This document shows, piece after piece, positions 1 to 8,951 of a stretch of DNA of 64,000 bases. The notes under the pieces were generated by a model. The model searched no databases. It saw nothing but the letters and a program-made list of their open reading frames with translations, and was not told the DNA's origin. Each line of letters begins with the position of its first letter. Positions within the stretch are counted from its first letter, which is position 1. The stretch comes from Caulobacteraceae bacterium UBA3198 (GTDB lineage: Bacteria; Pseudomonadota; Alphaproteobacteria; Caulobacterales; Caulobacteraceae), in the NCBI GenBank assembly GCA_002363865.1, contig DEWY01000006.1, positions 62,001 through 126,000 of the forward strand, written 5' to 3'. The translations under genes were made by a program, and so were the position numbers.

Positions 1-1
1 T

Positions 2-217
2 CTGATCGAGGACGGCAAGGTGACCCGGCCGGTCAAGGGCGCGACCCTGATCGGCGACGGCCCCTCGGCCCTGACCCGGGTGACCATGATCGGCGACGAC
101 TTCGCCTTCGACCCCGGCGTGGGGGTCTGCGGCAAGTCCGGTCAGAGCCTGCCCGTGGGCGTTGGCCAGCCGTCCCTGAAGATCACCGGGCTTACCGTCG
201 GGGGCACCAGCCTTTAG
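2..217 (+). CDS. tldD: Metalloprotease TldD, C-terminal end (partial)
   Basis: Only the last 71 codons are inside the window and the gene begins upstream of base 1. The visible residues include the conserved C-terminal stretch with VGVCGKSGQSLPVGVGQPS, which is characteristic of TldD, the zinc-binding subunit of the TldD-PmbA (TldD-TldE) protease. That complex degrades unfolded peptides and matures some peptide natural products. The HExxxH metal site would lie upstream and cannot be seen. A full-length partner subunit gene, pmbA, lies at 26985-28325, so the two subunits are encoded in the same neighbourhood but not in one operon. Family assignment is firm for a fragment. Confidence 0.85.
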   Translation: MIEDGKVTRPVKGATLIGDGPSALTRVTMIGDDFAFDPGVGVCGKSGQSLPVGVGQPSLKITGLTVGGTSL

Positions 218-316
218 GCGGCCGGCCGCCCAAGACCCTCGATCTGCGAATCTGTCTCAGATTTAACTAGGGCGTAGGCTCAACCCTGGATCATCTGCGC
301 TCCAGGAGACGCCCAG

Positions 317-2371
317 ATGTATCAAAGAAACCGCCTGGCTGCGCTGGCCGCAGCCTGCCCGCTCCTCATCCCCGCCGCCGCCCTGGCTCAGGCGCCGGTC
401 GATCCGGTCGCGCCGGCCAGCGCCCAAGGGGTGACCAGCTATGCGCCGGATTTCTTCGCCGACGCCCGCCCGACCACGGCCCTGGACATGATCGAGCGCC
501 TGCCGGGCTTCGTCCTCGACGGCGGCGACAATGTCCGCGGCTTCGAAGGCGCGGCGGGCAATGTGCTGATCGACGGCCGGCGGCCGGCATCCAAGTCCGA
601 CAATCTGGAGGAAATCCTTCGACGGATCCCCGCCTCGCAGGTGGTGCGGATCGACCTGATCCGCGGCGGCGCCCCGGGGGTCGATATGCAGGGCAAGTCG
701 GTGATGGCCAATCTGATCCGCGCCAAGACCAGCACCGCCCAGGGGCTGATCGCCCTGGCCGACCGCCAGGTCTATGACGGTCGCAATCTGATGGGTCTCA
801 GGGTCGAGGGCTCGGGCCGGGTCGGAGACTTCGCCTGGGAGGCGGGCCTGGTGGGCGGCCAGGGACCCGACGACGGGGCCGGCGAAGGTCCCCGGGTTCG
901 GGTCGATGGCCAGGGCGTTCCGCTCATCCTCAGCGATGTGGACAGCGAGGGGCTGGGCACCAACGCGGCGCTCACAGGCGCCATGGAGCACCCGCTTCTG
1001 GGCGGTCAGCTTCGGGTCAACGGCCGACTGTTCGCCGACCATTTCGAGTATGACGAAATCAATCTGGGCCGCGCGGGTGGGCCGCGGGAAATCTCCCACG
1101 ACGATGTCGACCTGACCGAGACCGAACTGGGCGCGTCCTTCACCCGCCCCCTGGGCGCGCGCACCAGCCTGGAGCTCATCGGCCTGCGCCAGACCGCCGA
1201 TGAAACGGTGGAGGCCACCTTCCGGGATCCGTCCGAACAGGTGCGCTTCGCCCTGGCGAGCGACACCGTCGAAACCATTGGCCGGGGCGTGCTGCGCTGG
1301 CGTCAGACGCAGGCCCTGTCCTGGGAGCTGGGCGCCGAGACCGCCCTCAACACCCTGGAAAGCCGCACCCGGTTCGACCGCAACGGCGCGCCGGTGGCCC
1401 TGCCGGCGGCGAACGTCCAGGTGGAGGAACGCCGTGGCGAGGTCTTCCTCAAGTCGGCCTGGCGAGCCACCCCGCGCCTGACCCTCGACAGCGCCCTGCG
1501 CTACGAAGCCTCCGAGATCACCGCCGAAGGCGATGTGGTGCTGGAAAAGTCCCTGGCCTTCGCCAAGCCTCGGTTCAGCCTGAGCTGGGCCCACGACCCC
1601 CGCACCCAGCTGCGGTTCAGCATCGAACGCAGCGTCGGCCAGCTGGACTTCGACGACTTCGTCGCCTCATCGTCCCTGAACACCGGCGTCCTGACGGCGG
1701 GGAATCCCGACCTGGATCCATCCCAGGAATGGCTGGTTGAGGCGGCCTTCGAGCGTCGCTTCTGGACCAGTGGGGCGGCGGTGATCACCCTGAGGCGCGC
1801 GGCGATTACCGATGTGGTCGATCGGGCGCCCGTGCGCCTGGCCGGCGGCGGCGTCTATGACGCCCCGGCCAATATCGGCGAAGGCGTGCGCAACGAGCTG
1901 GCCCTCACCCTGTCCCTGCCCCTGGACCGCGTGGGCGTGAAGGGCGGCCAGCTGCGGGGTGAGGCGACCTGGCGCGAGTCGGAGGTGGAGGATCCCACCA
2001 CGGGCGAGACCCGGGAGATTTCAGGGCTGCGGCCCCTGGAGTGGGAAGCCCACTTCACCCAGGACCTACCCGCCTGGAAGACCGTCTGGGGGGTCGACGT
2101 CTACGGCGCCTGGCGCGAGACCTACTACCGCTATGACGAGATTTCGACGACCAAGCTCAAGACCTTCGTCGTGCCCTTCGTCGAGTGGAAGCCCCGGCCG
2201 AAATGGGTGATCCGGGCCGAGATTCCCAATCTCACCGAGCGCGGCCTGCGCCGCACCCGCACGGTCTATGCCGGGCCCCGGGACCTGAGCCCCATCGCCT
2301 ATGTGGAGGATCGCGACATCCAGTTTGGCCGTATGTACCGCCTGCGGATCAGCCGCACCCTGGGCGGCTGA
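317..2371 (+). CDS. TonB-dependent receptor-like outer membrane protein
   Basis: A 684-residue secreted protein. A signal peptide covers about residues 1-25, ending near AALA-QA. A plug-like domain follows at about residues 45-135, with the typical features of a low-complexity strand, VLIDGRRP, and a run of basic and hydrophobic residues ending at RIDLIRGGAPGVDMQGKS. The rest alternates short polar and aromatic strands as in a 22-strand barrel (from about residue 150). The start has a good Shine-Dalgarno (CCAGGAGA) 8 bases upstream. Oddities are a short plug, no clear TonB box after the signal peptide, and a C-terminus ending in RTLGG instead of the usual terminal aromatic residue. The substrate is unknown. 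It is flanked by tldD upstream and by a convergent peptide transporter. Confidence 0.75.
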   Translation: MYQRNRLAALAAACPLLIPAAALAQAPVDPVAPASAQGVTSYAPDFFADARPTTALDMIERLPGFVLDGGDNVRGFEGAAGNVLIDGRRPASKSDNLEEILRRIPASQVVRIDLIRGGAPGVDMQGKSVMANLIRAKTSTAQGLIALADRQVYDGRNLMGLRVEGSGRVGDFAWEAGLVGGQGPDDGAGEGPRVRVDGQGVPLILSDVDSEGLGTNAALTGAMEHPLLGGQLRVNGRLFADHFEYDEINLGRAGGPREISHDDVDLTETELGASFTRPLGARTSLELIGLRQTADETVEATFRDPSEQVRFALASDTVETIGRGVLRWRQTQALSWELGAETALNTLESRTRFDRNGAPVALPAANVQVEERRGEVFLKSAWRATPRLTLDSALRYEASEITAEGDVVLEKSLAFAKPRFSLSWAHDPRTQLRFSIERSVGQLDFDDFVASSSLNTGVLTAGNPDLDPSQEWLVEAAFERRFWTSGAAVITLRRAAITDVVDRAPVRLAGGGVYDAPANIGEGVRNELALTLSLPLDRVGVKGGQLRGEATWRESEVEDPTTGETREISGLRPLEWEAHFTQDLPAWKTVWGVDVYGAWRETYYRYDEISTTKLKTFVVPFVEWKPRPKWVIRAEIPNLTERGLRRTRTVYAGPRDLSPIAYVEDRDIQFGRMYRLRISRTLGG

Positions 2372-2375
2372 TCGA

Positions 2376-2400
2376 GCGGGCGGCCAGACCGGCCGCCCGC
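2376..2400. terminator. Hairpin between convergent genes
   Basis: A perfect 10-base-pair stem (GCGGGCGGCC / GGCCGCCCGC) with a 5-base loop lies between the stop of the TonB receptor-like gene and the stop of the convergent peptide transporter. There is no U-tract on either side, but position and stability fit a bidirectional transcription end. Confidence 0.5.
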
Positions 2401-2416
2401 CCTACCGGCCTAGGAC

Positions 2417-4360
2417 TTACCGGTCGTCGCGCAGGGTCTGCGGATTCACCGCCTGGCGTTCCCCGTCGACGGTGGGCGCGATGGGCTCCGGCGACGGGCC
2501 ATGCCCGGTCTCGACCCCATGGGCCCAGCCCTTGATGAAGAAGCTGAGCACGATGAACACCGCGCCCGCCGCCAAGCCCCAGTAGCCGAGCATCTGGAAG
2601 ACCTCGAGGGAACTGCGCAGCGCCGCGGCCGGGTCCAGCACCTGGCCGCCCAGGGTGGCGGTACCTGCGAGACCGGCGATCCATCCGCCCACATACTGGG
2701 CGATGGCGCTGGACAGGAACCAGACCGCCATCATGAAAGAAACCACTGAGGCCAGGGAGAGCTTGGTGATCTCTGACAGGCCCACCGGCGAGAGGAAGAG
2801 CTCGCCGGTCGTGTGCAGCAGGTAAAGCAGGCCCAACAGCATCAGCGGCACCCGGAAGCTGTCATCGGCCAAGCCAGCGCCCCAGACCACCACCATGAAG
2901 CCGAGCCCGGCCTGCAGCAGGCCCAGCCCAAACTTCATGGTCGGATCAGGGTCCATGCCGCGGCGGCCGAGGAAGGCCCAGAGGGCGGCGAAGATCGGCG
3001 CGAAGATCAGGATGAAGCCGGCGTTGAACGACTGAACCTGGGCCGCGGCGAAGCGGGAGTCGATCCAGCCCCACCAGCTGTCGGTAGCCACCCCGGCTGC
3101 GGCCAGCTGCTCGGGCGAGCCCATAGGGATGCCGAGGAAGCTGGTGGCGCTCTGGGTAACTGACAGGTCGACATTTCGCGCCGCGAACAGGTTGAGCGAG
3201 GTGCCGGCCTGTTCGAACAGGGTCCAGAAGACCACGGAGCCGAAGATCAGCACGGTGGCCAGCATCATCCGCTGACGTTCAACCTTGGTCTGGCAGACCC
3301 GCAGGATCACATAGGCGATGATGATCAGCGACAGGACGATGGCTACGCTGAGCACCCAGCCCACCACGGCGTTGCGCTGCACCAGCCACCAGACAGCGCC
3401 AATGGCCGGCAGGGTGGCCAGGTAGATCAGCCATTCCCGGTTCACCGGCCCGACCACCGGCTTGGCCAGCAGTTCGGGATTGGGCGGCTCGCCCTTGCCC
3501 TCCAGGAGCGGCTTGCCAAGCACGAAGACGATCCAGCCCAGGGCCATGCCGATGCCGGCCAGGCCAAAGCCATAGCCCCAGCCGAAATGCTGGCCGAGCA
3601 GGCCGCAGAGGACCGAGGCCCAGAAGGCGCCGAGATTGATTCCGTAATAGTAGAGGGTGAAGCCTGAATCCCGACGGGGGTCCCCCTGAGGATAGAGCTG
3701 TCCGACGATGGTCGAGATGTTGGGCTTGAGAAAGCCAACCCCCAGAATGATCAGCGAGACCGCCAGATAGAAGACGTTGACGCCGACGGGGTCAGCGGTC
3801 TGGGTCATCTCATAACTGCCGGCCGGCAGTACCGACGGAAGCGGCGCGGTCGTTGGTAGATCGATGATCTGCAGGCCGCCGCCCGGGGCTGCGCCGAAGG
3901 CATAGGGCTCCCCCTGCACCATCAAACGCACCTCGCGGTCGTCCATGCGACCTTCGAGAGAGAGCTCGTATGCCTGCCCAGCATAGGTCAGGGTCTCGCG
4001 GGTCGGCTCGCCTTCTACCGCCATGGCCAGGTGGCCAGCGACGAGCAGAAGGGCGCCGAAGGCGACGGCCTTGCGGGTGCCCAGATAGCGGTCAGCCAGG
4101 ATGCCGCCGATCAGGGGCAACAGATAGACCAGCGAGGTGTAGGAGCCGTACTGAGCGTTAGCGTTTTCTGTGTCGAACAGCAGGTGCTGGGTCAGGTAGA
4201 AGATCAGGATGGCCCGCATGCCGTAGTAGGAGAACCGCTCCCACATCTCGGCGAAGAACAGGACAATCAGGCCCCGCGGATGGTTGCGCATCAGCTGCAG
4301 CAATACAGGAAGGCCAGTGAGCAGCGTGATGATCACGCCGAGCACGACGACAATGTTCAT
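2417..4360 (-). CDS. Proton-coupled oligopeptide transporter (POT/PTR2 family)
   Basis: A 647-residue polytopic inner membrane protein of the major facilitator superfamily. Near the N-terminus it has the POT signature ExxERFSYYGMR (about residues 38-49), which defines proton-coupled di- and tripeptide symporters such as DtpT. A roughly 85-residue hydrophilic segment, rich in acidic residues and proline, sits between the first hydrophobic block and the next helices (about residues 110-195). This makes the protein longer than the usual 450-500-residue family members; similar insertions occur in some proteobacterial POT proteins. It runs convergently with the receptor-like gene and divergently from the DUF427 gene. 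Assignment to the family is firm; the exact substrate is not shown. Confidence 0.9.
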   Translation of the reverse strand: MNIVVVLGVIITLLTGLPVLLQLMRNHPRGLIVLFFAEMWERFSYYGMRAILIFYLTQHLLFDTENANAQYGSYTSLVYLLPLIGGILADRYLGTRKAVAFGALLLVAGHLAMAVEGEPTRETLTYAGQAYELSLEGRMDDREVRLMVQGEPYAFGAAPGGGLQIIDLPTTAPLPSVLPAGSYEMTQTADPVGVNVFYLAVSLIILGVGFLKPNISTIVGQLYPQGDPRRDSGFTLYYYGINLGAFWASVLCGLLGQHFGWGYGFGLAGIGMALGWIVFVLGKPLLEGKGEPPNPELLAKPVVGPVNREWLIYLATLPAIGAVWWLVQRNAVVGWVLSVAIVLSLIIIAYVILRVCQTKVERQRMMLATVLIFGSVVFWTLFEQAGTSLNLFAARNVDLSVTQSATSFLGIPMGSPEQLAAAGVATDSWWGWIDSRFAAAQVQSFNAGFILIFAPIFAALWAFLGRRGMDPDPTMKFGLGLLQAGLGFMVVVWGAGLADDSFRVPLMLLGLLYLLHTTGELFLSPVGLSEITKLSLASVVSFMMAVWFLSSAIAQYVGGWIAGLAGTATLGGQVLDPAAALRSSLEVFQMLGYWGLAAGAVFIVLSFFIKGWAHGVETGHGPSPEPIAPTVDGERQAVNPQTLRDDR

Positions 4361-4566
4361 GAATCGACTTCCGCTTAATCTGCGTTGAGCCGGCCCGCAG
4401 GCCTGCGCCGAGGTTCATTCGACCCGGGCGGCCCGGGAAAGCGGGGAGAAGATCACGCGTCTGCGCGCGAGACAAGCAAGGCTTGCCCGAGGCGGGGTTC
4501 AGCTCGACGCTCTGGAGCCATGCGGCGGGGTGGCGCGTTCACCCTGTGATCGCAAGGAGATCACTC

Positions 4567-5046
4567 ATGTCCGACACCAACGCCAACCACGCCCTGCAGA
4601 TTCAGCCGGCCCCCAGCCGCATGCGGGCCGCCTTCCAGGGCCACATTATCGCCGACAGCGACGACGTCATGATCCTGCGGGAAGGCGCCATGGCGCCGGT
4701 TGCCTACTTTCCCAAGAACGATCTGGAGATGGGCTACTTCGCCCGCACCGAGCGCTCCACCCACTGCCCGTTCAAGGGGGACGCGGCCTATTACACTGTG
4801 ACCCTTGAAGGCGAGGTTCTGGAGAATGTCGCCTGGACCTATGAGGATCCCCTGCCCGGCGCCGTGCAGATCGCTGGCCGGGTGGCCTTTTACGCCGACC
4901 GGGTCGAGGTCTACCCCGTGAGCGACAAGACCGCCCCGCATGACCACCACACCGACGTCGACGCCGTCGTCCAGCACACCGACTCCGGCGGCGGCCAGAG
5001 CCAGAAGGCCCACTGGCCGGCCAATGTGGAAGAGCCCAAGGACTGA
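4567..5046 (+). CDS. DUF427 domain-containing protein
   Basis: I chose the ATG at 4567 because AAGGAGAT lies just upstream; an upstream in-frame start at 4483 has no such signal. The protein is 159 residues. It carries the DUF427 pattern: an RVFFNGxxIADS-like strand, then YFPxxD, a conserved STHCPFKGDAAYY turn, and a final AFYADRVEVYP strand. The family is a small beta-rich cytoplasmic fold of unknown function, often found as a single gene. The C-terminal tail of about 40 residues (His-, Ser- and Gly-rich, with DHHTDVDAV) is not part of the domain. There is no pathway clue in the neighbourhood. Confidence 0.85.
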   Translation: MSDTNANHALQIQPAPSRMRAAFQGHIIADSDDVMILREGAMAPVAYFPKNDLEMGYFARTERSTHCPFKGDAAYYTVTLEGEVLENVAWTYEDPLPGAVQIAGRVAFYADRVEVYPVSDKTAPHDHHTDVDAVVQHTDSGGGQSQKAHWPANVEEPKD

Positions 5047-5074
5047 TCAGGCTGCCTGAGACGGCCGCCGCAGG

Positions 5075-6586
5075 TCACTTGGCGGTCGCCATCTCCAGGA
5101 AGACGGGGTTGGCGTAGAACCACAGGTCCGACCACGGGTCCTCGCCCGCCGGGTCCGGGCTTGGTTCAAGCTCGGTCCCGCCGGTCCCCCGCACACGGAT
5201 ATAGGCGTCCCCCGTAAGTCCGCTGAGGGTGTGGGTGACGATGATGTCTTCGCCATTCCGGCGCCAATCTTCGGCGGTGAAGCGCCGCGCGACACGGGTG
5301 GTCGGATTGGCGGCAGCTTCACGATCAGCCGCCGGCCCGGTGACGTCGCCGATGATCAGGTCGATGCGCGCCACCTGCGGCGTCCGCCCCGCCGCATTGG
5401 CGGCGTCCGGATCGCGCACCCGGATGGTCACCAGCACGTCGCTCCCCCGGGCGAACTGGAGCGCCTCGCCGATCTCGGCCCTCCGGCCGCCCGCCTGGAC
5501 GACCACGTCCAGTTCCGAGATCAGGTCGCCGGTGGTGACGAAGACGCGCCCATGGCGAAGGCCGTCCAGGATGTCGGCGTGGCTGGGGACCGCCTTCACA
5601 TAGGTCTTGGAATATTCGCCGGGCCAGAAGTCGCTGCCGCCTTCGGTGTAGTGACGGTGGGAGTCCGAGGTGGAGGTCACCCACCAGCGACGCCCCTCCC
5701 CCAGCATGGAGTCCCAGAATCCCCCCAGACGGGCGGTCATCTGGTCAAAGCCGCCCAGGGTCGGGCTGTTGCGATAGCCGCCGCGGGCGCCCTCTGGCTT
5801 GAGGGTCCCGTCCGGCTGCAGGGTCGCGGCCTGGTGGCCGGGCGCCCCCTCCATGCCGATGGCCACCCGGGGGGCGGTGTCGTTCCAGTCGCGCAGCTCG
5901 CCCGGCCGGTCCTGTCCCCATTCGCCCACGCCCGTCGCTGACCGCGACGGATGGTTGGCGATCACCACCGGCGGCTGTTCGATCTCTCGCATGTGCCGCA
6001 GCGCCTCAAGCATCCGCGGCTCGGTGTTCCAGGACGGGTCGGACGGCCAGGGCTCATGCTTGGCGAAACGGCTTTCGATCCCCTCCAGCACATCGCGTTC
6101 ATCAGGGGTGTGCGGAATGATCAGGCTGGAGTGGTCGGCCCCCGGGGTGTCGAACTCCATGCCGTAGAACTGGATGAGGCCCGGGACCTCGGCGCGGGAA
6201 CGCTGCAGCTCCGGATAGGCCATGTCGCGGTTGACCTTGGAATGGTTGGGCCCGCCGTGATCTGTGGAGACCATCCAGGACAGGCCGTAGCGAGCGGCCA
6301 TGGCCGCATTGGTCGGGATCGGATAGATGGCGTCGCCGGCGATTTCCGGCGTGGGCGGGCCGCCGGCCGGATCGGGCGTCCAGCCGACGCTGTAGCGGCT
6401 GTGAACATGGTGGTCGCCGGCCAGCCAGCGGCGCGCCGCCGGATCGACGGTGGCGGCCTCGTCGGCCTCCGCCCCGACGGCCACCAGCGCCGTCGCATGG
6501 TGGGCGGGGCTCTCATGGGCGAGCGCCGAACCCGCGGCGAAGGCGGCGAGGATGGCGAGTCGGGCGAAACGGCGGGTCTGGGTCAT
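5075..6586 (-). CDS. Secreted PHP-domain metallohydrolase (CehA/McbA type)
   Basis: A 503-residue protein with a signal peptide of about 23 residues (ending ALA-HES). The metal-binding PHP motifs are visible in order: DHHVHSRYS at 58-66, a TDHGGPNH motif near 109-116, an ANHPSR motif in the middle and TSDSHRHY further on. These provide the histidines and aspartates of a two- or three-metal centre. The layout matches the CehA/McbA family of PHP hydrolases, which includes carbaryl and phosphoester hydrolases. The C-terminal part looks like a beta-sandwich. It should act in the periplasm or outside the cell. The true substrate cannot be read from sequence. It lies alone between DUF427 (convergent) and gshA (same strand). 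Confidence 0.8.
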   Translation of the reverse strand: MTQTRRFARLAILAAFAAGSALAHESPAHHATALVAVGAEADEAATVDPAARRWLAGDHHVHSRYSVGWTPDPAGGPPTPEIAGDAIYPIPTNAAMAARYGLSWMVSTDHGGPNHSKVNRDMAYPELQRSRAEVPGLIQFYGMEFDTPGADHSSLIIPHTPDERDVLEGIESRFAKHEPWPSDPSWNTEPRMLEALRHMREIEQPPVVIANHPSRSATGVGEWGQDRPGELRDWNDTAPRVAIGMEGAPGHQAATLQPDGTLKPEGARGGYRNSPTLGGFDQMTARLGGFWDSMLGEGRRWWVTSTSDSHRHYTEGGSDFWPGEYSKTYVKAVPSHADILDGLRHGRVFVTTGDLISELDVVVQAGGRRAEIGEALQFARGSDVLVTIRVRDPDAANAAGRTPQVARIDLIIGDVTGPAADREAAANPTTRVARRFTAEDWRRNGEDIIVTHTLSGLTGDAYIRVRGTGGTELEPSPDPAGEDPWSDLWFYANPVFLEMATAK

Positions 6587-6665
6587 GGCGGTGACCTCTA
6601 ACGAACCGATGCGTCACTTGTCTGACGGCGTCGCCGGTTTCTGGCCGCCAAGTCGGCGCCTCGCC

Positions 6666-8024
6666 TCAGAAGGCCATCGTTTCGTAGGCCTTCGAAAGAT
6701 CGCCCTTCCAGGCCCCGTGATACTGCTCGAGCATCCGCTCGGCCGGGGTGAGACCGGTGTCGGCGATGTCCTCAAGCTCGGCCAGATAGCCGGTCTCATC
6801 GACCATGCCGCCGCTGAGGCGGTTGCGGGCCTTCAGCCCCTGGCGGGCGATGACCAGGACGTCCTTGGCCACGTCCTGCAGGGTGCGCCCGTCGATCTGC
6901 GCCTTGAGGCCGACCTTGGCCGCCTGGGCGCGCAGGCCCTCATGGTCTTCGACAGACCACCCCTTGCAAAGATCCCAGGCCGCATCGAGGGCCGCCTGAT
7001 CATAGAGGAGGCCCGTCCAAAGCGCCGGTAGCGCGCAGAGACGGCTCCAGGGCCCGGCGTCAGCGCCGCGCATCTCCAGATAATATTTGAGCCGCACCTC
7101 GGGGAAGATGGTGGTGACGTGGTCAGCCCAGTCCTTGATGGTCGGGCGTTCGCCGGGCAGCTCGGGCAGCCGGCCTTCCATGAACTCGCGGAACGAGCGG
7201 CCGGCCACGTCGATATAACGGCCCTCGCGCTTGACGAAGTACATGGGCACGTCGAGGGCGTAGTTGGCGTAGGTCTCGAAGCCGAAGCCGTCCTTGAACA
7301 CGAAGTCGAGCATGCCGGTCCGGTCGGGGTCCACATCGGTCCAGACATTGGCCCGCGCCGACAGGAACCCGTTGGGCTTGCCTTCGGTGAAGGGGGAGTT
7401 GGCGAACAGCGCCGTGGCCACCGGCTGCAGGGCCAGGCTGGTCCGGAACTTCTTGACCATGTCGGCCTCGGACCCGAAGTCCAGATTCACCTGCACCGTG
7501 CAGGTGCGGAACATCATGTCCAGGCCCATGCCGCCGACCTTGGGCATATAGGCGCGCATGATCTTGTAGCGGCCCTTGGGCATCACCGGGATCTGATCCC
7601 GCGTCCAGGTGGGCGTGAAGCCGAACCCAAGGAAGCCCAGGCCGAGCTCGTCGGCCACGGCCTTGACCTCGGACAGGTGGCCGCCGGTCTCGTCGCAGAT
7701 TTCATGCAGGTCGCGCAGCGGCGCGCCGGACAGCTCGAACTGGCCGCCGGGCTCCAGACTCACATTGGCGCCGTTGCGCTCCAGCCCGATCAGGGTGTCG
7801 CCTTCGAACACGCCCTGCCAGCCAAACCGCATCAGCCCGGTGAGCAGGGCGTGGATGCCATTGGGTCCCTCATAGGGAACCGGCGAATGATCCTTGAGAT
7901 AGAAGGGGAACTTCTCGTGCTCGGCGCCGATGCGCCAGTCCGCCTTGGCCTTGGAGCCGTTGGCGAACCAAGCCACCAGATCCTCGAACACCAAAGGGCG
8001 CTCGTCGCAGATGACGTCGGCCAT
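6666..8024 (-). CDS. gshA: Glutamate-cysteine ligase
   Basis: I chose the ATG at 8024 because GGAGAG lies just upstream; an in-frame extension to 8129 has no support. The 452-residue product belongs to the plant/alphaproteobacterial type of glutamate-cysteine ligase. Visible features are RIGAEHEKFPFY near the start, GGQFELSGAP, TCTVQVNLDF and MRTLxxW-like segments such as KYYLEMRGADAGPW. It joins glutamate and cysteine with ATP, the first step of glutathione synthesis in the cytoplasm. rsmE lies 112 bases upstream on the same strand. A gamma-glutamyltransferase that would break glutathione down is encoded at 20770, elsewhere in the window. Confidence 0.92.
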   Translation of the reverse strand: MADVICDERPLVFEDLVAWFANGSKAKADWRIGAEHEKFPFYLKDHSPVPYEGPNGIHALLTGLMRFGWQGVFEGDTLIGLERNGANVSLEPGGQFELSGAPLRDLHEICDETGGHLSEVKAVADELGLGFLGFGFTPTWTRDQIPVMPKGRYKIMRAYMPKVGGMGLDMMFRTCTVQVNLDFGSEADMVKKFRTSLALQPVATALFANSPFTEGKPNGFLSARANVWTDVDPDRTGMLDFVFKDGFGFETYANYALDVPMYFVKREGRYIDVAGRSFREFMEGRLPELPGERPTIKDWADHVTTIFPEVRLKYYLEMRGADAGPWSRLCALPALWTGLLYDQAALDAAWDLCKGWSVEDHEGLRAQAAKVGLKAQIDGRTLQDVAKDVLVIARQGLKARNRLSGGMVDETGYLAELEDIADTGLTPAERMLEQYHGAWKGDLSKAYETMAF

Positions 8025-8136
8025 GACTCTCTCCCCAGCCCGCCAAGATTCTCGCCACGGCCGAGGCCCGATAGCGGCGGCGATCTTTACGCCGTTCGCT
8101 GAAGTGGGCGCAACGATGGCGAAGCGCAATGGTCCC

Positions 8137-8874
8137 TCAATCAGAGGCGGCGGGTTCGCGCCAGTCCCCGCAGACGCTTTGCCACAGGGTCAGCGCGCTG
8201 ATCGCCGCGGTGTCGGCCCGCAATATCCGTGGGCCGAGGGTCGCAGGCACGGCCGCCTCCAGGCTGCGCAGCCGTTCGCGCTCGGCAGGAGAAAACCCGC
8301 CCTCCGGCCCGATCAACACCGTCCAGGGCCCAGCTGGCTGACCGCGCAAGGCTTCCAGAACCGGCGGCGCGTCGCCCGCCTCATCGCAGAACAGCAGCCG
8401 CCGCCCGGGCTCCCAGGCGTCCAGCACGGCGCCCAGCCGCGCCGGCTCCGTGATCTCCGGCAGGTCGATCCGGCCAGTCTGTTCGGCGGCCTCCACGGCG
8501 ATGGCGTTCAGCCGCGGCAGACGGATGTGATCGGGGTTGGTCCGTTCGGTGATCACCAGGCGCACCCTCCGGGCGCCGAGCTCGCAGGCCTTTTCGACGA
8601 TGGTTTCCAACCGCGCCCGCTTGACGGTGGCGACGACGAGGTCGAGGTCGGGGCCCAGGGTCTGCGGCTTCGTGCGGGCTTCGACCTGCAGTACTGCGCC
8701 ACGCTTGCCGCTTTCGGCGACCACGGCGCGCCACTCCCCGTCCCGGCCGTTGAAGACCAGCAGGGGATCACCCGACGCCCGGCGCATGACGGTGATCACA
8801 TAGCGGCTCTGGTCCGGGTTGAGGCCGAGCCGGGCGCCGGGCGCCAGATCATGGGTGACGAACAGACGGATCAT
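8137..8874 (-). CDS. rsmE: 16S rRNA (uracil(1498)-N(3))-methyltransferase
   Basis: A 245-residue protein, the usual RsmE length. It has an N-terminal PUA-like domain (about residues 1-70) and a C-terminal SPOUT knot domain. RsmE motifs are visible: EKACELGA at 94-101, EQTGR at 131-135 and LIGPEGGFS at 187-195, which forms the SAM-binding trefoil knot. It methylates N3 of U1498 in the decoding region of the small ribosomal subunit. It probably shares a transcript with gshA downstream and is divergent from ppk2, with 77 bases between them. Confidence 0.93.
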   Translation of the reverse strand: MIRLFVTHDLAPGARLGLNPDQSRYVITVMRRASGDPLLVFNGRDGEWRAVVAESGKRGAVLQVEARTKPQTLGPDLDLVVATVKRARLETIVEKACELGARRVRLVITERTNPDHIRLPRLNAIAVEAAEQTGRIDLPEITEPARLGAVLDAWEPGRRLLFCDEAGDAPPVLEALRGQPAGPWTVLIGPEGGFSPAERERLRSLEAAVPATLGPRILRADTAAISALTLWQSVCGDWREPAASD

Positions 8875-8951
8875 GAGGGTCTTCTAAACAGGCGGGAGCG
8901 CGGTCGCATAGATCATGGCGCACCCACCCGTCTCCGGCGTAGGCTTTCCTC

